The notes under the pieces were generated by a model. The model did not search any database. It was given only the letters and a program-made list of their open reading frames with translations, and had not been told where the DNA came from. 64,000 nucleotides of DNA from Tretioscincus oriximinensis (Eukaryota; Chordata; Lepidosauria; Squamata; Gymnophthalmidae): the NCBI GenBank assembly GCA_022410635.1, contig JAJVDF010000651.1, positions 62,001 to 126,000 on the forward strand, written 5' to 3'. Shown here one piece after another: positions 47,291 through 57,620 of the stretch; within the stretch, counting starts at the first letter, position 1; each line of letters opens with the position of its first letter. A program made the position numbers and the translations under genes.

Positions 47291-47341
47291 GAAGAAGAAG
47301 AAGAAGCAGGAGAAGCAGGAGAAGGAAGAGAAGGAGAAGTA
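47291..47341. repeat. (GAA)n/(GGAGAA)n purine tract
   Basis: Begins as pure GAA and becomes GCAGGA/GAAGGA variants. It directly abuts the 3' end of the minus-strand SINE at 47,343, whose family tail is CTT, so this is most simply an expanded SINE tail. Confidence 0.93.
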
Positions 47342-47342
47342 G

Positions 47343-47634
47343 TACTGGGTTCTTAGACCCCATTTATCTCACCTTTCAAAGGGACTCAAAGCGGCTTAAA
47401 AGGGTGTTTTGCCCAAAGGCTTACATTCTGTCTTCCCCACCAGGCTGTGGTGGTTCTCATGTATCTACTTGCAGTCAGTTGCAATTTCTTGCAATTCTTG
47501 CTTTTGAATAGCTGGGTTGGCTAGAGCTACAGGCTAGTGGAAGGTGCTCACCTTTCCCACGTCTGACACAGGGTTTCAAAACCTGATCTCCCAGATGAGA
47601 GACTGGCTCCTTAGTGACTGAGCTATCCGTGTCC
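47343..47634 (-). mobile_element. CTT-tailed tRNA SINE (family B), full length
   Basis: Minus strand: ACACGGATAGCTCAGTCACT (head, A box), CAGGTTTTGAAACCC (B box), GGTGAGCACC, TTCCACTAGCCTGTAGCTC, AAATTGCAACTGACTGCAAG, ATGTAAGCCTTTGGGC, GCCGCTTTGAGTCCCTTTGA, ending TAAGAACCCAGTACT. Used as reference for the other five copies. Confidence 0.93.
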
Positions 47635-50600
47635 GAGTGAGAGAAAATACCAGCAAATTGGCAAGGTATTTTCTTTTGGCTTTCTCTAATTCAGAAAACC
47701 CACTAATTGTTCACTTTGCTGCTGTAGGTGGTTTGAAGCTGGATTATAATTTAGATGTGACCATGGCCTAAAAGCCACTGAAAATGCTTTATCTGGCATT
47801 TAATGTGGATTATACAGTATATGAATGCTACTATGACTAAGCGTCATTTAATTAACTTATTTTTGCTGTGTCTGGAGGTTGCCTTACATACCAATGACCA
47901 TTAACAACAACAATAATAAAACAGATCAACTGGCCCGTACAATCTTATTCTGTATGTTGATGATGGCAGATACTGTTTAAATCACCATGCTCTCTATACC
48001 ACCAAATTCAGAGCAACAAATCAGAAATGCTGAAAGAATAACACTTTCAATAATGACATGGGTCCCTTTCCTATGGTTTGCCTTGCTATATTTTTTAAAA
48101 CGCATTCACCATCCACCCCACCTATCTTAAAGCTTTCACACTGTTCTGATACATTGTCTAGCAATCTCATCACATGATCAGCACCATATGGCATTTCTGC
48201 ACCTGCTCTACTACAATTCTCAGCAATCTCTGTGCGTCTTCCTATAAATCCCAAGCGTTCTCTGCGAGCTGAGAGCAAATTAACTTTCTTTGTTCTCATT
48301 GCTGAATGTCTCCATAAAGTTTTCTTTTGAATATTACAAAATGTCCACTGTTGAATCACACAAACTGTAATAGTTAGAAACTCCGTGACAACGGACCTTT
48401 TCAGCGAGTGGATCTCTGAACATGTGTGATCTTTTGGGGCAGATGGAAGGTAATGTTGCTTCCAGCTCACCAAATATCATGTAAGAGGATGCAGCCAGTT
48501 ATTTTTTTTATAATTGTTATACTGTTATCCACCCAGAGCCCTTTGGATATAGAATACCCCTGGGTATTTCATCATATGAAGAGATATTTAAAGAGATAAT
48601 TCATGCCTTCCAACAATGGTGCAAAGAAGGTCTTATGTGCCTGTCGTTTTCAGTTTACAGAAAAAGTATATGGGAAGTGGGCCTCTCACTTGTGTTGATG
48701 ACATAGCACCCTCTTTATCAGATCACAAAAGAACCAACAAAGGACTAGAAAAATCAGCAAGCTTCCTTCTGAAATTGCTGGAAAAAATTCCTAGAGGCTG
48801 AGAGCAAAATCTGTCATCCCAAGAAGATCTCTTTTCTTGGCTTGACAGTTCACAGCTGGGATTGGCATTTATGTTATCATCAACTTTAGCACTTGGGTGT
48901 TGGATGTGCTCTGATTCTTGTTGGAATAATGTCTCCGCTTTTTGGCTGCTCTCCTAGAGCTTACAAAAACTGTTTCTGAGGCCAAACAGATGTTGCTGTA
49001 GGCACATGGGTTAGATCCACATCTGTCCTGGTTGTCTTTTACCATTTTTTATTAGTTCTTCTTTTTTTAAAATTAGATAATCCTATACAGAGACCCTAAT
49101 TGTTATGGTAATCACTACACATGAAGTGTTTGTATGTATATACATTTTCTACCTACTACTACAATACTGATGTGAATCCTATTCTTGAACTTAACCAAGG
49201 CAAAATTTAGGATACAGCTGTTGCAGACAAGAAAAATAACAGATTGAACTCCTCCACGCTATAAACACTCATCCAAAAACCAGTGGCAGAACATTGGATG
49301 AACATCTAACTTTAACTCTGCATTTCCGCACACTCCATTTCAATTTCTCCCTGTGGTTTTGCCCTAATATGGATGGACAGTCTGTCATACTTGCAAACAA
49401 TATGTTTCATTCTAGCTCATTTTGATTGGATTAGTTAAAAAAATTCCATCCCTGGGAGAATACGGTTTAAATTACATGCACTGGTGCCAATTGGACCCTT
49501 TGGGTATCTGAGAGATCAGCCATGTCAGAGAGTACAAATCTTGTTTCTAGTCACCTCTGGGTGACTGCCCAGGATGTTAGCATGCCTAATCTGTCCCTAA
49601 GTTCCACAGGACTCTTGCCAGCAGGAGCCGCTGGACTATACACTATATTTCTCTTGTCACTAAGGTCATTGCTTTGTCTCCAACCACTGACCTCTCGTTC
49701 ACCTGCCTTTCCATTTTATAGACTCTGTCTAGTAAAAAAGTAATGCCATTTTTGCACTTGGCTGCTTAGTGATTTTTTTTTTAATAGTGTTTGTTTGCAG
49801 TCCTTTGGGAGTATCCATTGCCTACCTTTTCATCTTCTGGTCAGGCTGATCCTGTAAAGTGAACTGGCTTCTGTGGTTGGGATTAAATGTTCTCAGTGCT
49901 GAAAATGGTCCTGAAATCATTCCTGACAGGCTTTGAAGCTTGCGTCGTAGGAATGGCTGGAATGTATATAGCCAGGCTAACAGCAGTCTGCTTTGATGCC
50001 ACAAGAGAAAATGTAAGCTGAGTAGCTACAGTTGACAATGTTCCTTAAAAAAGAAAAGGAAAAAAAATCAGCATGATACTCTAAAGGCATTTTTAGAGCG
50101 CCTACCCGTATTTTGATGCTGTGCAAACGATTTTCTAATCAACAAGGTGAACTAGAGTCATCTCTGGTCTTGATTTGCACAACAGTCCCACCTCAAAATC
50201 AGTGACAAATATGAACGTCATCAAAAAACAAGACTGTTAGGCCCCATCTCCATTCAGGATATTTAGCGAGTAGGAAGCAATATCATGTACAGTTTGCCCC
50301 ATTTACTCATGGAAGATCAACCATCCACTTCTTAAATAGGCCCTTTGCCCCGTTTTTTCTGCTTGCTCATTTTTTTCCCATTCAGCAGCATACTTCTTCA
50401 TAATGAAAGAAAGATTCAGTTGGCGCCTTCCTTACGTAAACATGCTAAATCTCACGAGACTGAGCCTCACTGTAAAATGCTCATTGGCTCTTTGCTCACA
50501 GAGGATCCTGGGAATTGTAGTAAGCCAACAGAGACACAATACCAGATATAGCTCAAAACAAGCAAAACTGCTTGTTTTTAAGTATTCAATTTTTTTTTGT

Positions 50601-51264
50601 ATAATCAAAACAGTATATACATATTACATTATAGTGCTAGGCTCTGCAGATAGGCCATAAACTTCATCAATAATACATTACAAAGTGTAAGCAAACAATA
50701 GTAAAGGAAACAAAAAAGGCTATCCCATTCCTGCCTGGGCTTCTTCTGGCACTAAAAAAATTGAAGATGCAATAGGTTAATGTCTATACCCCACTTAAAG
50801 TAAACTGTTTTAATTCTTTAGGACCCCTTACTTTATATAATATTAGAAATATACATTGCCTTAAATGAACAATGAAGCACCCAAGAGTACATCACAGACT
50901 GCAGGTATCTCGATAATTTTTGGAACCCCTATAAAAATGCATCATAAATAATGTACAAGCAACATTATGAGACACCTTACCGAGATTAAGCAGACAGTAC
51001 AAATCCATATTTTTACACTGCTTTGAGGCCTACAGTGGGGAACAAAGAAATGTAGTTATCTAAGTTGGAAAAATCAACTTCATCCTGTAAGCTTTGGAAC
51101 TGAACTGCTTGAACTATCAAGGCTAGAAATTAAATGTCCAGATATCAGAGACCCCTGGTGCCACATGTCTATATTCCCAGTGTATTCCTGGTTGACCTTG
51201 TTATCGGTTGTTTGTTCAAAAAAGCAATATTGTAATACACAATGGGATCTGATTGTTTAATAAC
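47635..51264. other. Unique non-coding DNA
   Basis: About 3.6 kb. The longest plain open frame here is 150 codons at 48,021-48,473 on the minus strand, with no recognised domain. GATCCTGGGAATTGTAGTA at about 50,504 is a short word common in DNA transposon remnants but cannot be extended. Confidence 0.35.
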
Positions 51265-51478
51265 TAGGATGGATTTCTGGATGTTGCCTCTGGGATGGAG
51301 CAACATGCAGGACTCCTGAAATACCATTTGCAGGGAGTCATGAACAGGTTCATATTTTGCTTTTCTCTGTTCAGACTGCCCAGGTACATTTGGTGGGCCT
51401 CTGTGTGAGACAGAATGCTGGACTAGATGGGTTGTGGCCTGATCCAGTATGGCTCTTCTTATGTTCTTATGTTCTTAA
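51265..51478 (+). mobile_element. CR1 LINE 3' end with triple tail unit
   Basis: AATACCATTTGCAGGGAGTC, GTGTGAGACAGAATGCTGGA, CTAGATGGGTTGTGGCCTGA, TCCAGTATGGCTC then TTCTTATGTTCTTATGTTCT, nearly three 8-bp units. The 8-bp terminal repeat is the diagnostic 3' end of the CR1 clade. Confidence 0.93.
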
Positions 51479-51890
51479 TAACTGTGGCCAATAAAGATTT
51501 TTACAAATCTCTATTTTCCAAGGTAAAAGGAATCTCTTAACAATACTGAGAATAAAGTGTAAGTAATAATGTTCTCCATCCTGTTGGAATGCAAATTCTT
51601 CAATAAGGAGATTCCACTAAGATTAGTCCATACAGTCTATGCCTGCTGATATACTTCTTTATACTAGATTGGATTTTTGTTATTTGATTACCAAAGGAGA
51701 TTAAGGATTTTGGATTATATAAAATTGCATCTGGATTAGCCACTGATGAAGGAAAATAGCCGGATGCAAGCATCTCACATTAATGTACAAGGCCAGCTAC
51801 CCCAGTGACACTCCATCTACTAATTATACAATACTTTACAATTGTAGTACTATTTTTATATTGCTTTGTCATTATCATTATTTTGCTAAG
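51479..51890. other. Spacer between two tail-to-tail CR1 copies
   Basis: About 410 bases of AT-rich DNA with no recognised repeat. Confidence 0.35.
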
Positions 51891-53235
51891 AACATAACGT
51901 AAAAGAAGCCATGATGAATCAGGCTATAGCTCATCCAATTTGGCATTATGTCTTACACAATAGCAACCAGGGAAACAGTAGGGGAAGTCAAAACTCTTAA
52001 CCTGCTCTCAACTCCTTGCAAAAGGCTTTTAGAGGAAAACTGTTACTTCAGCCAAGCAACATTACCTAGGCACCCATGCACTTGGCCTCTATGAATTTGT
52101 CTAATCCTCTCTTAAATACAGAAGTAAAATTACATCCATAGATTTTTTTCTATACAGTTTCCTCTACACACTGAAGAACCTAGAGCTTGAACCTTCATTT
52201 CATCTCTGCTTCAACTATTTTAGGCTAGGAGACATATTTTCACATTGATTTGCTACCTAACTTTAGTTCTACCTATTCTGTTTCCTTTTTATGACCTCCT
52301 TTAACTCCATTGTCCCCCATGCCACTGGCCGCAGTTAGCACCAGTCAAACTGGCTTTAGTGTGGATTGACCAGATTTTCTGGGGGCCAAACTGGGGTAAT
52401 TAATATTCATACTAATTTGCATATTCAGCATTCCAAAATCCCTGCACAAAAAATCTGCAAAGCACCTGAGAATTTTTGTACTGTTTGAGATTTTTTCAAA
52501 CTGTGTGAGAAATTTGCATTTTTTATTTTTTACTGCTGGAAGGGTGCCTTCAGGAGCTGGCCCTGATTGCCAGAGTCCCCTAGTGGTAGTGCAGTGAATT
52601 TTCTTTTAAAAAACTCAATTTGTTTCATTTTTTTTTCCTCAGCAAAAAGTGAGGAAATTGCCCTCCTCCCCGGGAGGTGGAGTAGACACCCCAAAACTGT
52701 GTTTCCCTGCCAAAAAGGGGTCATCTGGTCAGCCTACTTTAGTGTTACTATATACTTGTAGAAATTTGTATAGAAAAATTGCAAGGTGGCATTTGTGTGC
52801 AAATTGCTTCATAGACATGGAGCCGTTTGGATTTCATTTTCCCCACCATATTTTGATCAATGGCATTTTGATCAGTTTTCACTACCCTGAACAGTTTAAT
52901 GTCGTCAGCAAACTATTTCATTATTTACTTCAGCCTCCAGATCATTTATGAATATATTAAAAAGGGCAGAATCTAGTACTAATGTCTGTTTTCTGTTTTT
53001 AGCCAATCACTAACCCATTCAGGATAGTACCTCTCCTTAATCCAAGAGTGAAGAACTTTTTCAGGAGCCTTTGATGGACAATATCAACTGGTTCCCCTTT
53101 ATCCACATGTTTATTAACACTCTTGAAGAATTCTAACAAGTTTATAAGGCATGATTTACCTTTGCAGAAGCCATGCTGAGTTTCATTCAGCAATGTGTAC
53201 TTACCCATGTGAATACCAGAGAATACCATTTCATA
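51891..53235 (-). mobile_element. CR1 LINE, 5'-truncated, carries part of RT
   Basis: The 3' tip is at 51,891 (AGAACATAACGTAAAAGAAG). On the minus strand 53,229-52,999 reads QHGFCKGKSCLINLLEFF, VNKHVDKGEPVDI and HQRLLKK, which are conserved reverse-transcriptase motifs of CR1/jockey-type LINEs. The AFDTV-like part of the consensus is missing by a small deletion between VDIV and HQRLL. A hAT element (52,362-52,736) interrupts the region. This long copy shows that the short repeats at 6,642, 14,926, 33,317, 40,461 and 51,265 are 3' ends of the same LINE family. Inactive. Confidence 0.9.
52362..52736. mobile_element. hAT-like DNA transposon nested in CR1
   Basis: Left TGGATTGACCAGATTTTCTG and right TCATCTGGTCAGCCTA are inverted ends. 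CTTTAGTG occurs exactly at 52,354-52,361 and 52,737-52,744, an 8-bp target duplication. 375 bp, no transposase. Same family as 559-1135 and the fragment at 3,578. The exact duplication suggests it is younger than the copy at 559. Confidence 0.93.
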
Positions 53236-53250
53236 TATATATATATATTC
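53232..53250. repeat. (TA)n microsatellite
   Basis: Nine TA units at the 5' edge of the CR1. Confidence 0.93.
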
Positions 53251-55645
53251 TCTGGCCTTTAGGATGGATTAGAGANGAGACATATGCTCTGAACTATTTT
53301 TGAACTGCTCTTTCCATTTGGTGTGGATTAGCCTTATATACAGACTTGCTCCATTCAGTCCTATTACTCACATACCCAGCTGACGTTTTCTTTTAACTGC
53401 ACTACACAATTTTTATACCATCTTGAAATATTTTATTAGCTTGAACATATTCCCTGATATATTTTTTTAAAAGTAGTGGTATCACTGTTCCATTTTATGT
53501 TTTATTTAAAAGCCTCTTAGCTTAGGTGGAAATGTCACCAGGAAGTTGGGGCAGTTTATGAGATGGGCTTAATCTCAACAATGATCAGAAAAGCCCACAA
53601 GCATCATTTTCACTGCTGACAAAGTGCCTATTCTTAATCCCTTGACCAAGGGAAGCGGACGCTGCATGATGCTTAGCAAAGTACATCTGTGGGGCTGCAT
53701 TTCACAGGAAGCAAGTCAGCTTCTCTGAAGATACGTTTCACCAAAGAACAAAGCTTGATTTTGTTTGGGGCCTCTGGAATAATGCAGCCAACCTGTTCTT
53801 AGCCTGCCCCCACTTTTTTTAAGCCCCTGAAAGCAACATTGAGAAAATGAAAACTAGCTTTTTCTCCCCTCCTCCACCTTAAGCTAAAAACTTTTGAAAT
53901 TAGCATTGCCTTCCCACATGCAGAAGCCTTATGAAATGCACCATTCTTTCCTGCCCAAGAAGAAACAACCGGTTTGGGGAGTACAGATTCCCTCATCCCC
54001 TTGCAATATCAGCATAATGTTTAACAGAACATTTATGGGCTGCTAAAGATTTCAGTGCACGTGAGGTTCTTATTTTTCATACTTTCTGATGAATAACAAC
54101 TGACTGTAACAGGTTTTCTGTGAGGTCAGTCTTTAGCAGGATATAATAAGCCCAGAAGCAGTCACATTTCCTTATCGGCCTGCTGTAGTTGTGAAGCAGA
54201 AATATGATCACATTAAAAGGAAGCAATAGGGCAAAGACTACCTCTCTCTTTTTCTCTACCTCAAACATTTTGTGCTTGTGCTGCATCTTATGATTGCTAC
54301 TGAAAACACACTGTCAGGTACTTCTTTATAGTTTCATTTTCTTTTCTCATCTCCATTGTTTGCAGTGCCCTTGCCCTTAAGGCCTGGGGGAGGAGAATCC
54401 TTCTTGATCAATTCTGTCCCTTGCTGCTCAGCTGTCTTTTCCCAAACTGCCTCTATTAAGCCCTTGTATCATTTCAAGAGAACTTTGGAGCAGTTCACCT
54501 ATGTTTGAGGGCAAGTCACACAACAATTCCGCTGTGACGAATATATTTTAAACTTCAGCTCTTCAAAGTCAACAAACCCACAAACTGCATTTCTGAATCT
54601 AACAGACCTTCAGCTCTGTGCACACAACTTTTAGGTACCCCTCACATAACCAAATTTCTTGACTTGCAACACAGTCTTCATGGCATGACTCATATGCCAA
54701 AAGCCATTTCACACATCACAATGTCGCCTGCAAAGAATGTTGACAGTGTAATACCAGCTTATGCCAACAAATATAGCAAGTTTTTAAAGTATGGTCAGCT
54801 TGTGCTTCAGGCTATTGACTATATCTTTAAGACAATGGGAGTTTTACTTCTGGGTGTGTGTGGGGAAGGTTGCTAACCAAATTCAAGGGTGGAAAAATTT
54901 CCATATTTGCTTTTTATTTCAACTGGGGAATAGCTCAAGCGATTAGCAAGAATGGATCTTCCACATTGCTAATCACTTGACTGTACATCGCAAAGTCATT
55001 CTTAAATTCCACATCCTTACCTTGTGTGGATTGGGTTTAAGCAGTCCACAATCAATTATATGCCCTGCAAATAGTCATGCAGCAAGAATTCAAAGGAATA
55101 CAGACAGACATTCTGCATTTTATTTGGTTAGCTTTCACACTTTTCACTGCAATTGGGTGGAAAAAAACCCTGACGTGTTTTTTCCAATTGCAGAAAGAGG
55201 AGAGGCAGCCAGCCATGTAGGACACAGAAAGTATAGAATAACTTTTTTCTTCCCATAGCAAGACTACGAAGGAGGGTGAAAAAAGAAGCAAATTCTTCTT
55301 CACTTCACTTCTCTCCCAACTGTTTTTTTTTCTAGTGGAAATGCAGCATTGTCTCCCAGATTTCCTTTTTTCTGGCATTTGACTGCCTTCCTGCCAACGC
55401 TAATGAGGCAATGGCCACGCTCTCTTAGGATCTGTTTCTTCTCTGCCAAACATGTCTGCAATCTCTAGGGAATAGCACCTTCAACTACTGCCTCTAGCAG
55501 TGAGGCAGTTCATGGTGAGCCTCAGTTGGGCCTACAGTTCAATTAATGGGTACATGACAAAAATAGAGTTGGACGTGAAAGACAAAGATCATGGCCTAGA
55601 AAAAAAATGGCACCTACTCAGTACAAGAGGTATTTCTCCTTTACA
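53251..55645. other. Unique non-coding DNA up to assembly gap
   Basis: No recognised gene. One ambiguous base at 53,276. A pair of imperfect inverted segments near 54,930-54,975 (CGATTAGCAAGAATGG with CATTGCTAATCACTTG) is short. Nothing else recognised. Confidence 0.38.
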
Positions 55646-56265
55646 NNNNNNNNNNNNNNNNNNNNNNNNNNNNNNNNNNNNNNNNNNNNNNNNNNNNNNN
55701 NNNNNNNNNNNNNNNNNNNNNNNNNNNNNNNNNNNNNNNNNNNNNNNNNNNNNNNNNNNNNNNNNNNNNNNNNNNNNNNNNNNNNNNNNNNNNNNNNNNN
55801 NNNNNNNNNNNNNNNNNNNNNNNNNNNNNNNNNNNNNNNNNNNNNNNNNNNNNNNNNNNNNNNNNNNNNNNNNNNNNNNNNNNNNNNNNNNNNNNNNNNN
55901 NNNNNNNNNNNNNNNNNNNNNNNNNNNNNNNNNNNNNNNNNNNNNNNNNNNNNNNNNNNNNNNNNNNNNNNNNNNNNNNNNNNNNNNNNNNNNNNNNNNN
56001 NNNNNNNNNNNNNNNNNNNNNNNNNNNNNNNNNNNNNNNNNNNNNNNNNNNNNNNNNNNNNNNNNNNNNNNNNNNNNNNNNNNNNNNNNNNNNNNNNNNN
56101 NNNNNNNNNNNNNNNNNNNNNNNNNNNNNNNNNNNNNNNNNNNNNNNNNNNNNNNNNNNNNNNNNNNNNNNNNNNNNNNNNNNNNNNNNNNNNNNNNNNN
56201 NNNNNNNNNNNNNNNNNNNNNNNNNNNNNNNNNNNNNNNNNNNNNNNNNNNNNNNNNNNNNNNNN
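55646..56265. other. Assembly gap (620 N)
   Basis: An uninterrupted run of N. The open frames that seem to cross it are artefacts of treating N as coding. Immediately after it, ACTTGTCTTCACACCC and ACTTGTCTTTACACACC are near-repeats about 27 bases apart, so a tandem array may lie in the gap. Confidence 0.98.
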
Positions 56266-57119
56266 ACTTGTCTTCACACCCTTGTAATCACACTTGTCTT
56301 TACACACCTGTACTTTGGCATAATCACACCCTACTGACTACAAGAGCACCACAAGATTGAGACTATACATCTCTGTACTTGCCAATATTGTGCCTTGTTT
56401 GTCTCATTCAAAGGTTTGTGCCGAATTGGCCAAGAATGGCTTTTAGATTCTGCTCTCTCTCCTCACTGAATCCCGTCTGCACTATTTTGCAAGTTGATAG
56501 AAGACATCCTTTGAAAGACATAGCTGGAAATCGAGTCACTTTTCATCACTAATCATTTTACAGTTCTGTGGTCTATGCTCTAGTTACACATATTGTCTTT
56601 AGCCATGCTGAAAATATGAATCCAAACCAACATATGACAGATAGTTTATTATATTTTCTAGCACAGTTCCTACAGACACAATTACATATGTCAAGGACCA
56701 GAAACACCATATGTTATTAGAAATATGTTCCCAAATCCTACTCGTTTTTGGAAAAGTATCTGTGACTCTTCTTTTGAATTTTCTGTTTACTAGCATCATC
56801 AACAATATCATTATTGTTATTATCTCCATCATCATGCATCATCATCAGTAACATGAACAAACAATACTATATAACCTCATAGACATGAAAACATACACAG
56901 AGATATAAACATACGTGCATGCATATACACACACATACATACAGAAATGACCATCTGGATGATGCCTAAGGCAAGATCTGCACAGGGACAAGGAGGAGTG
57001 TTTTAAACATTTCATCTTTTTTCTACATTGAGGATAATCAGTGCTTTTCTTAACAGAATTATAGACTATCTGCACATTGCTGATGCCTTATTTGTTGAGT
57101 TCAAAGCCAGTTTTTATCA
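56266..57119. other. Non-coding DNA after the gap
   Basis: Starts with two near-repeats of an ACTTGTCTTCACACC unit. A run of TACATACACACA-type dinucleotide-rich DNA lies near 56,905-56,945. No gene recognised. Confidence 0.38.
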
Positions 57120-57620
57120 TAATATGTACAATAGGGACTACCTCCCCACCCACACATAAAGAAGAATAAAAATTGCTTTTAGAAATTAAACTGCTTGCTT
57201 TACCCGTTTAGAAATGAACTTTGCTAATAAGTAATTAATAAGCTTCTCTAGCTTAGGAAATTGCTCCGCTTAAGTTAAGGAGCAAACTTTGAAACTTTTC
57301 CTGTCCTCTGTAAGCAGCTAATGTCTGTCGCACACAAACCACAGAGATTGCATTTTAACCTTGCTTAAGACCAACTGACTTTGTACCTTTTGCAAGACTA
57401 AATGTGTTTTTTCTGTATTCAGCTATCTTTTAACAGTATAAAGGATCTGTCTGTATCTTGAAAGGGATGCAGCCTTCTGTGGCAGATCTTAGCTGCATCC
57501 ATTCTGCTAGCTAGCAATAAAACTGATTTTCCCAAAGATCCTGGTACCATGTCTTCTCTCACGCCCACCATGATTTTGGTCATGATATGCTATAGGCATG
57601 GAGAATCCTTCATCTTTTGT
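57120..57620 (+). mobile_element. Possible LTR (promoter plus poly-A signal)
   Basis: TATAAA at 57,437-57,442 is followed 79 bases later by AATAAA at 57,516-57,521 and then by a GC-richer stretch. This spacing fits U3-R-U5 of an LTR retroelement. The left end may be near the TGTACAATAGG at about 57,124, but neither terminal TG/CA nor a target duplication could be fixed. No coding remnants are next to it. Could also be a fortuitous promoter-like combination. Confidence 0.35.

Noticed and set aside
55500..56360. Very long open frames crossing the N run
   Set aside because: They consist almost wholly of unknown bases; there is no evidence of coding.
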